A stretch of DNA of 64,000 nt, from positions 3,491,001 to 3,555,000 of the forward strand of contig NZ_CP134228.1 of assembly GCF_031656215.1 (NCBI RefSeq), in the 5' to 3' direction. This DNA comes from Mesorhizobium koreense. GTDB taxonomy: Bacteria; Pseudomonadota; Alphaproteobacteria; Rhizobiales; Rhizobiaceae. Each line of letters opens with the position of its first letter. The first letter of the stretch is position 1. The position numbers and the translations under genes are program-made. This document shows positions 52,591 through 61,129 of this stretch, piece after piece. The notes below the pieces were generated by a model. The model saw only the letters and a program-made list of their open reading frames with translations. It had not been told where the DNA came from and searched no databases.

Positions 52591-54402
52591 ATGCTTTCGA
52601 CGACTGACATTCGTAACCGACGCGCCGCGGCGTCACGCTTGGAATTGCTGCGAGCGGAACTTTTGAACAGGAAACTGGCGGGGTTGATTATCCCGCGGTT
52701 CGATGCTCACCAAGGGGAATATTGTGCCCCGCACGACGAACGCCTGGCATTTCTGACCGGTTTCACAGGCTCTGCCGGCTTTGCAATCGTCACGCGTCGC
52801 GACGCGTTGCTTTTTGTCGACGGACGCTACCAGGTGCAGGCGGAAAACGAAAAGGAGGACGGCTTCGCTATCAAGCACCTGCACAAGGAGCCGCCGGAGG
52901 CGTGGCTGCGCGGGAACGTCCAGCAGGGGGAGATCATGGGTTTCAATCCCACGCTCATCCCCTGCAACCTCTATGACCGGCTTCTGTCAGCGGTAAACAG
53001 TGCCGGCGGGACGCTCGTGGCTTTGGACAGCGATCCAATCGACGCAATTTGGCAAGACCAGCCCGAAAAGCCAGTGGGACGGATAAGTGCCTATCCAATT
53101 GCGTTAGCCGGTGAGACATCCAAGGAGAAGCGGCGCTTCATCGGAAGACTAGTGGCCAACTCCGGCGCCGATTTCCTAGTTGAAGCGCAGCCCGACAACA
53201 TCGCCTGGCTGCTCAACGTGCGTGGTTCCGACGTAGCTTTCAATCCTGTCCCCCACTCCTTCCTGATACTTGGCCGCTCAGGTGAAACCGAATGGTTCGT
53301 CGACCAACGCAAATTGCCGAATTCGCTTTCGGATTACGAGCTTGATGACGTCGAGCGTCGCGACCCCGCAAGGCTCAACCTGCGCCTTGCGCAATTGGCA
53401 AACAATCGCACAATCATGATCGACCCTGATTTCGCGCCATCTGCTCTGAGTTTCGTTGTAAAGGGCAATGGCGGACAGACACTTTCGCAACAAAGCCCCA
53501 TTACACAGACAAAGGCTATCAAGAACGCAACCGAGTTGGAAGGCTTCCGGTCATGCCATTTGGAAGACGGGGCCGCTCTGGCATCGTTTCTCGCGTGGCT
53601 CGATGCTGATGTAGAGGAGCGCGCGTTGAGCGGAAGTGCGGTTCGCGAATCGGAAGCCGCACAGAAGCTGCTCGAGTTCAGGCAGGCTCGGCCAGGCTTC
53701 GTAGAGCCGAGTTTCCATACGATCTCGGCCTTCGGGAAGAATGCGGCGATGTGCCATTACAAGGCGGCTCCGCAATATGATGCCGAAATCACCGGCAAGG
53801 GACTCTATTTGATCGATTCAGGGGGACAGTATCGGTCCGGTACGACCGATGTGACGCGTACAATCGCTTGGGGATCGGGAGGCGGTGATGTTCGGAAAAT
53901 TTACACCGCGGTGCTCAAAGGCTTGATCTCACTGCTTACGCTTCGCTTTCCAAAAGGAACTCGGGGACACCATATCGATGCGTTCGCGCGGCGCGCTCTC
54001 TGGGACCTAGGTCGCGACTACGACCACGGCACGGGACACGGGGTGGGACACTTCCTTTCCGTTCACGAACACCCTCAGAGGTTGAACCAAACGGTCAACG
54101 ACGTGGACCTGGCCGCAGGGATGGTGATGACGATAGAACCCGGCTACTACGAGAAGGGCAGCTTTGGCATTCGTCTCGAAAATCAGGTGGAAATCGTCGA
54201 GGACGACGATGGGTTCCTGAGGTTCGAAAGCTTGACGCTGGTTCCAATCGATTTGAAACTCGTGGAGACTTACCAACTGACGACAGCCGAACTGGAATTC
54301 ATCAACGAATATCACGCGTCAGTTCGACAAAGGATTTCTCCACTTCTTACAAGAGAAGTGAGGAAGTGGCTGGAAAAGGCGACACATGTTTTTTGGAAAT
54401 GA
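52591..54402 (+). CDS. M24 family Xaa-Pro aminopeptidase (aminopeptidase P)
   Basis: 603 residues, the size of the large eukaryote-type aminopeptidase P. Two creatinase-like N-terminal domains (about 12-160 and 165-310) precede the pita-bread catalytic domain. Metal ligands are visible: Asp in YLIDSGGQY, Asp in GTTDVTRTI, His in GTGHGVGHF, Glu in MTIEPGYY and Glu in IRLENQVEI. It removes N-terminal residues before proline from peptides in the cytoplasm. It starts 21 bases after the last ATPase gene of the second importer, so that importer probably takes up proline-containing peptides which this enzyme then breaks down. Confidence 0.92.
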   Translation: MLSTTDIRNRRAAASRLELLRAELLNRKLAGLIIPRFDAHQGEYCAPHDERLAFLTGFTGSAGFAIVTRRDALLFVDGRYQVQAENEKEDGFAIKHLHKEPPEAWLRGNVQQGEIMGFNPTLIPCNLYDRLLSAVNSAGGTLVALDSDPIDAIWQDQPEKPVGRISAYPIALAGETSKEKRRFIGRLVANSGADFLVEAQPDNIAWLLNVRGSDVAFNPVPHSFLILGRSGETEWFVDQRKLPNSLSDYELDDVERRDPARLNLRLAQLANNRTIMIDPDFAPSALSFVVKGNGGQTLSQQSPITQTKAIKNATELEGFRSCHLEDGAALASFLAWLDADVEERALSGSAVRESEAAQKLLEFRQARPGFVEPSFHTISAFGKNAAMCHYKAAPQYDAEITGKGLYLIDSGGQYRSGTTDVTRTIAWGSGGGDVRKIYTAVLKGLISLLTLRFPKGTRGHHIDAFARRALWDLGRDYDHGTGHGVGHFLSVHEHPQRLNQTVNDVDLAAGMVMTIEPGYYEKGSFGIRLENQVEIVEDDDGFLRFESLTLVPIDLKLVETYQLTTAELEFINEYHASVRQRISPLLTREVRKWLEKATHVFWK

Positions 54403-54799
54403 AGCACTTAGCCTCTGCATTTAGCAACGGAGTGCTTATGGCGGCTGGGCAACCCGGAATAACCAAAAGCATCGTGTGGGCTGCCTCAATACGACAAGCT
54501 GGATTCATCTACTGAATAGAGGCATTCGGCTGCACGCTGCCTCGTCTCATGAACGACCTCTAGGAAATTGCCGTCAAAGCGAGCGGTGCGTGTACACCTT
54601 AGACGCTGCCATTCGGCGTTGTACCTGTCGCACGGCTAAATCGATAGTCAGAATGGTGACTAGTGAGGCGCCTCGCCTACGAGCGGCATTATCAGGCGGA
54701 GCACGATCGTAATAGCGAATACAAAGAGGCCGGCGCGATGATCTGCGGGCAATGGCGGCGCGCCTACCGTCCACTGAAAAAGCCAGGTTCTCCCCCATC
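54403..54799. other. Intergenic region between convergent aminopeptidase and efflux genes
   Basis: About 400 bases with no gene that I can support. Short frames on both strands lack family similarity. A minus-strand frame directly downstream of the efflux gene encodes a hydrophobic stretch and might be a frameshifted remainder of a longer C-terminus, but the efflux protein already has normal length. Confidence 0.4.
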
Positions 54800-56317
54800 T
54801 CACCATGCAGACCAAACAAGGGCGGCCGCCGTCAGACTTATCGCACCTGCAACCGCGGCGCTGACGTGAAGGCCAGAGGCAAAGGCCTGGGCGAAGATTC
54901 CGGCTGCAGCACCTGGCGGGAGGAGCCCATCGGTGGCCGAGCCAGCACCATGGTGAAGCACAATGAATTCGGCCAATCGCTGGCGTGCTGAACCAGGCAT
55001 CCCGTATGGCTCGAGCATTTGATGAGCCACCGGGACTGCGCAATCGGAAATAATGCCACCGAGGATCGCAACGCCCAGCGCCGTTCCAGTCTGCCTTGTA
55101 GCGTTCACTGTCGCCGCGGCGCTACCCGATCGCTGGCGCGGTGCAGTGATGAACACGGAAGCATTCGTCGCAGGAAGCGCCATCCCCATCCCAAGGCCTG
55201 TCACCGCAAACACCAAGCCTATGACAAGATCGCTGGTATCGGGCTCGAACAAGCACATTCCCAGCAGACCAAGACCTGTCAGACTATATCCTCCGATCAT
55301 CGGCATTCGGGGACCATGACGACCCGTCAGGCGTCCAGACACGACCGAGACGAGCATGATGGCGCCGCAAAGTGGCAAGAAGCGCAACCCGGCCGCCGTA
55401 GCCGAGTGATGCCGCACTTGTTGAAGGTAGAGCGACAGGAAAAAGAAGATGGCATATGAACCAAAACCTAGCATGAAGGACGCTGCGTTCGTCACGGCAA
55501 ATGTTGCGCTCGCGAAATAGCGGACCGGCAGCATCGGGTGATCAGCACGAAGTTCGGCTACGATAAATGCGACGAAAGCGACGATTGCGACAACGAGCAT
55601 TGTCAGTGTCGGCGGCGACGTCCACCCCACGCCGCGGCCCGTGATAAGCGCATAAGACAAGGCCCCCAGCCAAAGGACGCAGAGCGCTTGCCCTGGAACG
55701 TCGACGGAAGCATGACCTGGATCGGCTGATTCCGGGATTGCAGCAACGCCGAGGGATAGCGTTAACAGACCCAGTGGGACGTTGATCAGAAAGATGCTTC
55801 GCCAGCCAAACTGGTCCACGAGCAAGCCGCCCAGAACAGGTCCGAGGACAACGGAGAGCCCCCCGAACATTCCCCACCAGCCGATGAGACGCGCCCGCTG
55901 CGCAGCATGCGGGAACGACTGCGTCAAGATCGACAGTGCGCCGGGAACAAGGAGCGCCGCTGCCATGCCTTGAACGAGACGCCCGCCAACCAGCACTGGG
56001 AGGTCCGACGCAACTGCGCACAGCGCGGACCCTGCCGTGAACAGAACCACACCGCTGAGCCAGAGCCGCTTTCGCCCGTAACGATCGCCGAGCGCGCCGC
56101 CCGACAGCATCAAACTCGATAGACATAGAACATAGCTGTCGATCACCCATTGAATTCCAGCCAGGCCGGCGGACAGATCGCTCTGAATGGCTGGCAGGGC
56201 GACCGTGACGATGCTCATGTCAAGCAAGGCCATGAAGGTGCCAAGGAACACCGCCGCGAGCAGCGCGGGATTCACCTGGCGAGCATCTGGGAGGTCGACT
56301 TCATCAGTCGTGGTCAT
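54800..56317 (-). CDS. MFS drug efflux transporter, DHA2 (EmrB/QacA) family
   Basis: 505 residues from ATG 56317 (AGGAG site). Fourteen hydrophobic segments are predicted. The motif LDMSIVTVALPAIQ in helix 1, the loop GALGDRYGRKRLWLSG (motif A) and GPVLGGLLVDQFGWRSIFLINVPLG (motif C and after) are characteristic of DHA2 proton-driven exporters. It pumps hydrophobic compounds out of the cell. A divergent MerR-type gene 112 bases away and a MerR-type promoter with 19-base spacer in between show that expression is switched on by an inducer of that regulator. Confidence 0.92.
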   Translation of the reverse strand: MTTTDEVDLPDARQVNPALLAAVFLGTFMALLDMSIVTVALPAIQSDLSAGLAGIQWVIDSYVLCLSSLMLSGGALGDRYGRKRLWLSGVVLFTAGSALCAVASDLPVLVGGRLVQGMAAALLVPGALSILTQSFPHAAQRARLIGWWGMFGGLSVVLGPVLGGLLVDQFGWRSIFLINVPLGLLTLSLGVAAIPESADPGHASVDVPGQALCVLWLGALSYALITGRGVGWTSPPTLTMLVVAIVAFVAFIVAELRADHPMLPVRYFASATFAVTNAASFMLGFGSYAIFFFLSLYLQQVRHHSATAAGLRFLPLCGAIMLVSVVSGRLTGRHGPRMPMIGGYSLTGLGLLGMCLFEPDTSDLVIGLVFAVTGLGMGMALPATNASVFITAPRQRSGSAAATVNATRQTGTALGVAILGGIISDCAVPVAHQMLEPYGMPGSARQRLAEFIVLHHGAGSATDGLLPPGAAAGIFAQAFASGLHVSAAVAGAISLTAAALVWSAW

Positions 56318-56371
56318 GGCATGACTCCTGGCTGCCTTAGCCATCCGTTGCCTGGAGTGGCCTCCCGAGCG

Positions 56372-56402
56372 TCCATACCCGTTCAAGTCAACTTGAGGTC
56401 AA
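56372..56402 (-). promoter_or_regulatory. MerR-type promoter/operator with 19-base spacer for the efflux gene
   Basis: Read on the minus strand, TTGACC (56402-56397) is a -35 element and TATGGA (56377-56372) a -10 element, separated by exactly 19 bases. The spacer holds the inverted repeat TCAAG-N4-CTTGA. A 19-base spacer that is too long for normal RNA polymerase and is twisted by the activator is the hallmark of MerR-family promoters. It is placed correctly to drive the efflux gene. Confidence 0.75.
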
Positions 56403-56429
56403 GAGGGTGTTCGCGTTAGATTTGGAGCC

Positions 56430-56843
56430 ATGATCGACTCAATGCTCCCCATCAACGAAGTCGCGCAGTCCTTTGGAATTCGCGCATCTGCCCTGCGCTA
56501 CTACGACGAGATTGGCCTGTTGAAACCCACGTGGCGAAAGTCTGGGCGACGATATTACGGGATTGCGGAGTTGAAGCAGCTCAGCTTGATACAGCTCCTT
56601 CAACAAGCTGGACACCTGAGCCTGGAAGAGATCGCAGACATCCTGCCGACAGACGCCAGCAGGAAACGTTCGAGGGTCATACTGGAGACGCGAATTGCGG
56701 CTCTCGAAGAACAGATCCGCAGGTCGCGGGCAGCAAAGAAGTATCTCGAGCATGTACTCAGCTGCCCGCGAAGCGACCCATTCGATGGCTGCCCGATACT
56801 CGCCGAGGAATTGGAGCTCCGTCTTGAAAGGCAACTGGCGTAA
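56430..56843 (+). CDS. MerR family transcriptional regulator
   Basis: 137 residues: an N-terminal MerR winged helix (about 6-75, with [24 protein letters not shown]) and a dimerisation coiled coil (about 80-115). The C-terminus has [13 protein letters not shown], with two cysteines as in SoxR-like and some drug-responsive MerR proteins; whether they bind metal or are redox active is unclear. It is divergent from the DHA2 efflux gene and probably activates it through the 19-base-spacer promoter. Confidence 0.9.
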   Translation: MIDSMLPINEVAQSFGIRASALRYYDEIGLLKPTWRKSGRRYYGIAELKQLSLIQLLQQAGHLSLEEIADILPTDASRKRSRVILETRIAALEEQIRRSRAAKKYLEHVLSCPRSDPFDGCPILAEELELRLERQLA

Positions 56844-56902
56844 GTTACTGCCGAGGCGATTGCAAAGGCGAGGCCGTGTGGATTCACTCAAAGGCGTTGG
56901 CA

Positions 56903-57253
56903 ATGGCTAAGCATCGCATTTACTCCATGAGCTTTGCCAAGGTTTATCCCCTCTTGGTGGCCAAGGCGGAGAAAAAAGGGCGCACAAAGGCTGAAGTCGA
57001 TGAGGTCATTCGTTGGCTGACCGGTTACTCTCGAAAGGCACTCGAAAGCCAGCTGAAAAAGCAAACAAGCTATGAGGAGTTCTTCGCTCAAGCGCCTCGA
57101 ATGAACCCATTGCGGGGGACTATCACCGGCGTTATCTGCGGTGTCCGAATCGAGACCATTGAAGAACCGACCATGCGGGAAATCCGCTACTTGGACAAAT
57201 TGATCGACGATCTCGCGAAAGGCAAAGCGATGGAGAAGGTCCTTCGGGCATGA
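56903..57253 (+). CDS. DUF2200 family protein
   Basis: 116 residues from ATG 56903. The sequence [40 protein letters not shown], given here as region 3-42, then [18 protein letters not shown] and [25 protein letters not shown] are those of DUF2200, small cytosolic proteins without known function. A 38-base copy of part of this gene lies at 40318-40355. No operon partner is evident. Confidence 0.88.
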   Translation: MAKHRIYSMSFAKVYPLLVAKAEKKGRTKAEVDEVIRWLTGYSRKALESQLKKQTSYEEFFAQAPRMNPLRGTITGVICGVRIETIEEPTMREIRYLDKLIDDLAKGKAMEKVLRA

Positions 57254-57596
57254 AAAGAAGGCACGCACCAACGAGCCTCAATCCAATACTTCTTTGGCCA
57301 AACCCTTGCGGGGAAGCCCCTCCCCTGTTGGAGAACTGCTGTCTCAGCGGACCCATTTGGGACGTCCGCGAGGCCCATGGTTGAGCGAGTGTATCGAGAG
57401 ACGGTTTATCGCACCCTCGCTGGGCCGGGGCGTTTCCTCTCTAACTTTCCAATTGGTTTGGCGAGTTGGCCAGCACTGTCATCGCAGGAAGCATTTAATG
57501 CTCTCGATGAACGCCGAAGGTTGCTCGACATCAAATTCGAGGAAACTCGCGATCGCCAGCGATCACAGGAGCCGCTGCCTATTTTCGGTAACAGAA
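57254..57596. other. Intergenic region between DUF2200 and GyrI-like genes
   Basis: About 340 bases without a supported gene. A plus-strand frame runs from 57294 into the GyrI-like gene but its residues are not family-like and it has no ribosome site at its start. The base composition here is lower in GC than in the catabolic operons. Confidence 0.4.
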
Positions 57597-58217
57597 ATGA
57601 AAAAGATTGACGTCAAGAGGGAACTGAAGGACCTGTATAGGGCTCCAGTCGGAGATTTTATCCTATTAGATGTCCCACCACTAAGATACTTCATGGTTGA
57701 TGGTCACGGTGATCCAAATACGGAACCGAGCTACCGCGCAGCCGTCGAGGCCCTGTATGCTGCATCTTACACACTCAAGTTTAGCAGCAAAAATAATCTC
57801 AACAAGGATTATGTCGTTCCCCCACTTGAGGGGCTATGGTGGGCTGAAAATCCAGAGGATTTCATATCGAGAAAGAAGGATCGATGGTCTTGGACCATGA
57901 TGATTATGGTCCCCGCTTTTATCGATAAAAATGCCGCTGAAGCGGCGATCTCTGCCGCGAGAGCAAAAAGGAATAATCCTGCTTTCGGCCTTATTCGCCT
58001 TTCTTCACTGGAAGAAGCGCGCGTGGTCCAGACTTTGCACATCGGATCATATGACGCCGAAGGGCCTATTCTAAAAAGGATGCACGAGGAATTCATTCCG
58101 TCGAGAGCTTTGGCTTTGTCTGGAATCCATCATGAGATTTATCTGAGCGATCCCCGCAGGGTTGCATCAGATAAGCTTAGGACAATTCTGCGGCAGCCCG
58201 TAAGACCTTCCAAATAG
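57597..58217 (+). CDS. GyrI-like small-molecule-binding domain protein
   Basis: 206 residues from ATG 57597; the first residues KKIDVKRELKDLYRAP are typical for this family of stand-alone GyrI-like proteins. The middle contains PPLRYFMVDGHGDPN, YAASYTLKF and PPLEGLWWAE, and the end YDAEGPILKRMHEEFI. Such proteins are related to the effector domain of MerR/AraC drug sensors and to gyrase inhibitor GyrI, and may bind or hydrolyse lipophilic compounds. Base composition is lower in GC than the surroundings, which suggests acquisition. Confidence 0.85.
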   Translation: MKKIDVKRELKDLYRAPVGDFILLDVPPLRYFMVDGHGDPNTEPSYRAAVEALYAASYTLKFSSKNNLNKDYVVPPLEGLWWAENPEDFISRKKDRWSWTMMIMVPAFIDKNAAEAAISAARAKRNNPAFGLIRLSSLEEARVVQTLHIGSYDAEGPILKRMHEEFIPSRALALSGIHHEIYLSDPRRVASDKLRTILRQPVRPSK

Positions 58218-58330
58218 TGGGGAGTATGGTCTATGCGCCGAACGCCCCCATCTATAGACGATGAGGTTCAGCATTCAAAAAGAATGCTCGGCCGCCAAAT
58301 CCCGATGATTTCGCTGATCCAAGCGCTTCC

Positions 58331-58473
58331 GTCGCAAAATATCTTAACTTCCGTCATGCCGCCGATGCGCTCGGCGTCAGCCTATCCAGCGTCAGCGCCC
58401 GCGTGAAGACGCTAGAGGAAGACCTTGGCGTCCTCCCATGCGAACGCCGTTGTCGCGCGTCGAACAGACTCAT
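58331..58473 (+). pseudogene. LysR-type helix-turn-helix fragment (decayed)
   Basis: Translated from 58331 the plus strand reads VAKYLNFRHAADALGVSLSS, then VSARVKTLEEDLGVLPCERR, the helix-turn-helix start of a LysR regulator. There is no start upstream in that frame and no effector domain after it: similarity ends at about 58473. It is the remnant of a deleted or interrupted regulator gene at the edge of the accessory region. Confidence 0.75.
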
Positions 58474-58599
58474 GCAGAACTCGCGTGATCAATCGTGATG
58501 CTTCCCGTTGATGCACTAGATACAGACCCCAATTATCGGCACCGGTCTGGAGGCGCCGCAAATTTCAGTACGTCAAATCAAATACTTACCCATACACTC

Positions 58600-58767
58600 T
58601 GCATGTTCCACAACCATCCCTCCGGCGATCCTACGCCGTCGCGCGCCGACATCGACATGACGAAAACCGTGGTCGAGACGGCGCGACCGCTCGGCATCGC
58701 CGTGCACGATCACATCATCATCGGCAAGAACGGCCATACCAGCCTCAAGGGGCTGAAGCTGATCTGA
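58600..58767 (+). pseudogene. radC: radC 3' fragment (JAB/MPN domain end)
   Basis: The last 55 or so residues of RadC are present: [19 protein letters not shown], with the JAB metal-binding His-x-His and Asp, then [20 protein letters not shown] ending LKLI and the stop. An open frame begins at 58495, but its first 35 residues are unrelated to RadC, and full RadC proteins have about 220-280 residues. It is a truncated gene; the missing part was probably lost when DNA to the left was inserted or rearranged. Confidence 0.8.
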
Positions 58768-58774
58768 AAAGAAA

Positions 58775-58797
58775 ATGGCCGCCCAGTGGGCGGCCAT
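58775..58797 (-). terminator. Rho-independent terminator of tig
   Basis: A perfect 10-bp stem (ATGGCCGCCC at 58775-58784 with GGGCGGCCAT at 58788-58797) and a three-base loop. On the minus strand it is followed by a T-rich run (TTTTCTTTTC), and lies 25 bases after the tig stop. It could also partly stop transcription coming from the radC side. Confidence 0.85.
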
Positions 58798-58821
58798 TGC
58801 TGCTAACATAATATCGAACGT

Positions 58822-60300
58822 CTACTCGCCGTCCTTCTTGGCGACGGCCTTCTTCTTCGGCGCGGCCTTTTTCTTGGCCTCGCCGGCATCGTCCGCCGCG
58901 TCGGCCTTGGCTTCCTTCTTCTTGGAAGCCGCCTTTTTGGCGGGCTTGGCCGAAGCTTCATCCTCGTCATCCGCCAGAAGCTCTTCCTTGGAGACCTTCT
59001 TGTCGGTGACGTCGATCTGCGTCAGCAAATGGTCGACAACCTTTTCCTCGAAAAGAGGTGCCCTCAGATTGGCGAGCGCGTTGGGGTTGTCGCGATAGAA
59101 CTCGAAGACTTCACGCTGCTGGTTTGCCGGGACCCCACGCACATATTCGATAAGCGCGCGCTGCATCTCGTCGTCCGATACCTGGATCTCGGCCTTTTCG
59201 CCCATCTCGGCGAGCACGAGGCCGAGCCGCACACGGCGCTCGGCGAGCCCGCGATATTCCTCGCGCGCCTCTTCCTCCGTCGTATCCTCATCCGCAAAAG
59301 TCTTGCCGGTCTGCTCGAGTTCGGCGGTCACCTGTCTCCAGATGTTCTCGAACTCGGCATCGACAAGCTTCGACGGCGCTTCGAACTTGTAGGTCTCGTC
59401 GAGACGGTCGAGCAGTTCGCGCTTCACCTTCTGGCGGGTGAGCGAGCCGAACTGGCTCTCGATCTGGCTTTTCACGATCTCGTGCAGGCGCTCGAGCGAT
59501 TCCAGGCCGAGGTTCTTGGCGAGATCGTCATCGAGCTTCAGTTCATTCGGTTTGGCGACCTCCTTCACCTTTACGGCGAACTCCGCCGCCTTGCCGGCAA
59601 GATGGGCCGCGCCGTAATCTTCCGGGAAGTTCACCTTCACGGACTTCTCGTCACCGGCCTTCACGCCCACCAATTGGTCTTCGAAGTCAGGGATGAACTG
59701 GTTCGAGCCGAGCACAAGCGCCTGATCCTCGGCAGAGCCGCCCTCGAAGGCCTCGCCGTCGGTCGTGCCCACGAAATCCATCGTCACGCGATCACCGTTC
59801 TCGGCCTTGCCTGTCTTCGGCTCGTAGGTGCGGGCGGATTCGGCAACCCGCTGCATCTGCTCCTCGATTTCCGACTCGGGCACGTCATAGACCTGCCGCG
59901 TGACCTTGATACCGGTGAAGTCCTTGATTTCGATCGGCGGGATGATCTCGTAAGCGAGCGAGAACTCAAAATCGGCGCCGCCGGAGAGAACCTTTTCGGC
60001 TTCCTTCTCATCCTCGGTCATGGTGATTTCGGGCTGCATGGCGGCCTTCTCACCGCGATCGGCCAGGATCGAGCGGGTCGAATCGTTCAGCACCTCGTTC
60101 ACCACTTCGGCCATGAAGGACTTGCCGTACATCTTGCGCAGATGTTGCATCGGCACCTTGCCCGGCCGGAAGCCGTTCAGCCGCACCTTGTCCTTGGCGT
60201 CGGTGAGCCTGGCGACCAGTTTGCTCTCCATGTCACCAGCCGGAACGACCACCTTGATCTCGCGCTTGAGGCCGGTGTTGAGTGTTTCGGTTACCTGCAT
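58822..60300 (-). CDS. tig: Trigger factor
   Basis: 492 residues from ATG 60300 (ATG 60303 directly before is an alternative). Trigger factor is the ribosome-bound chaperone with peptidyl-prolyl isomerase activity. The ribosome-binding domain carries [18 protein letters not shown] (signature GFRxGxxP). The FKBP-like PPIase domain spans about residues 155-245 ([22 protein letters not shown], region only), and the helical C-terminal domain follows. The last 45 residues form a lysine- and alanine-rich tail ([20 protein letters not shown] and on), longer than in most trigger factors. Its terminator lies just downstream. Confidence 0.97.
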   Translation of the reverse strand: MQVTETLNTGLKREIKVVVPAGDMESKLVARLTDAKDKVRLNGFRPGKVPMQHLRKMYGKSFMAEVVNEVLNDSTRSILADRGEKAAMQPEITMTEDEKEAEKVLSGGADFEFSLAYEIIPPIEIKDFTGIKVTRQVYDVPESEIEEQMQRVAESARTYEPKTGKAENGDRVTMDFVGTTDGEAFEGGSAEDQALVLGSNQFIPDFEDQLVGVKAGDEKSVKVNFPEDYGAAHLAGKAAEFAVKVKEVAKPNELKLDDDLAKNLGLESLERLHEIVKSQIESQFGSLTRQKVKRELLDRLDETYKFEAPSKLVDAEFENIWRQVTAELEQTGKTFADEDTTEEEAREEYRGLAERRVRLGLVLAEMGEKAEIQVSDDEMQRALIEYVRGVPANQQREVFEFYRDNPNALANLRAPLFEEKVVDHLLTQIDVTDKKVSKEELLADDEDEASAKPAKKAASKKKEAKADAADDAGEAKKKAAPKKKAVAKKDGE

Positions 60301-60381
60301 CATTCGACCTTCTGTTCAAATCGCCGGCCGGCGGCGTTCCTGCCGCTCGGCCTGCCGAAAAATCCTGCCGGGAATGGCCCT

Positions 60382-60465
60382 TGGTGCGGGTGGAGGGACT
60401 CGAACCCCCAAGCTTTTGGCACTTGGACCTAAACCAAGCGTGTCTACCAATTCCACCACACCCGC
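60382..60465 (-). tRNA. tRNA-Leu (anticodon UAG)
   Basis: On the minus strand the sequence begins GCGGGTGTGGTGGAATTGGT and ends with GGTTCGAGTCCC, CACCCGC, A and an encoded CCA. The acceptor stem GCGGGTG/CACCCGC pairs fully. The anticodon stem CTTGG/CCAAG encloses the loop TTTAGGT, giving anticodon TAG. A class II variable arm is present, as expected for leucine tRNA. It lies between tig and the DUF1127 gene. Confidence 0.95.
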
Positions 60466-60803
60466 TAAAGGAGCCATCCGGCCCCGAAAGCGCGTGCTTC
60501 TATATCATCCGCGGCATGGTGTTCAAACGTATTTTGCCGGGAAAGCCGGTTTTTTCAGGGCGCGGACGCCTGGCCTTGCATCCTTGCAGACTGGCGCGGC
60601 CTGTCGGATGGCGCGACCTTTCCGGAGAGCGCTCGAATGCCGCAAACAGGCCGATTCACTTTCCGTTAATGCTGCGATGCACAAAACGCATTGCTGCTAT
60701 GCAACATCATCGCTTCAAAGCCAAGTCGGACGCGCCTATTTTCGGATCGTCAACAAGATCGAAAAAATCGAAATAAGACGAAAAGCAAGAAACGAGCACG
60801 AAA
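60466..60803. other. Upstream region of the DUF1127 gene
   Basis: About 340 bases between the tRNA gene and the DUF1127 start. No gene is recognised. It must contain the promoter of the DUF1127-sRNA unit. In related bacteria this unit is under heat-shock sigma factor (RpoH) control, but I cannot identify a convincing -35/-10 pair here. The bases directly before ATG 60804 are A-rich (GCACGAAA) with only a weak ribosome site. Confidence 0.4.
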
Positions 60804-60944
60804 ATGAACCTGATCCGCAACTACCGCAACTGGCGCCGCTACCGCGAGACCGTGAGTGAGCTGAGCCGCCTGTCGAACCGTGAACTCAACGATCTGGGCA
60901 TCGCCCGTGGCGATATCCCGTTCGTAGCGCGCAAGTCGCTCTAA
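60804..60944 (+). CDS. DUF1127 family small protein
   Basis: 46 residues, too short for the usual gene callers. The sequence has the DUF1127 pattern: a basic amphipathic N-terminus (MNLIRNYRNWRRYRETVSEL), then LSRLSNRELNDLGIARGDI and a final ARKSL. Short arginine-rich DUF1127 proteins in rhizobia and Rhodobacter bind RNA and link stress, phosphate and C1 metabolism. CcaF1 of Rhodobacter is the best-studied example. The gene is directly followed, within 20 bases, by three stem-loops with CCUCCUCCC loops, as in the Rhodobacter CcaF1-CcsR locus, so the mRNA is likely processed into the small RNA. Confidence 0.9.
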   Translation: MNLIRNYRNWRRYRETVSELSRLSNRELNDLGIARGDIPFVARKSL

Positions 60945-60963
60945 GAATTGCATGAATTTCGTT

Positions 60964-61075
60964 GGGGCTTCCTCCTCCCTGCCCTGACGAATAAGACCGG
61001 CATTCACCTCCTCCCGAGTGCCGGTCGACCAAAGCGACACCCGCCGGACCTCCTCCCCCGGCGGGTGTTGTCTTT
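60964..61075 (+). ncRNA. Three-stem-loop sRNA with CCUCCUCCC (anti-Shine-Dalgarno) loops, ar14/cuckoo (CcsR-like)
   Basis: Three consecutive hairpins each display CCTCCTCCC in the loop. Hairpin 1 is short (stem GGGGC at 60964-60968 with GCCCT at 60981-60985, motif 60971-60979). Hairpin 2 has an 11-bp stem (60995-61005 with 61016-61026, one G-U pair) and the ten-base loop ACCTCCTCCC (motif 61007-61015). Hairpin 3 has an 11-bp stem (61037-61047 with 61058-61068) and the same ten-base loop (motif 61049-61057), followed by TGTCTTTT, so it also acts as terminator. This is the architecture of the ar14 (NfeR1) and CcsR/cuckoo RNAs, which pair with ribosome-binding sites through the exposed loops. 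Confidence 0.88.
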
Positions 61076-61129
61076 TGAGGCCCGAGTAGACGATTGCATT
61101 CGTTTCCGGCCCGGCCTATCTCCCCTTAC

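Noticed and set aside
58271-58287. Hairpin GCATTC-AAAAA-GAATGC as a terminator
   Set aside because: The stem is short and no T-run follows, so a chance repeat is as likely.
60382-60465. tRNA-Leu as integration site of the accessory region
   Set aside because: The tRNA lies on the core side of tig, no integrase is adjacent, and I saw no direct repeat of its 3' end to the left.
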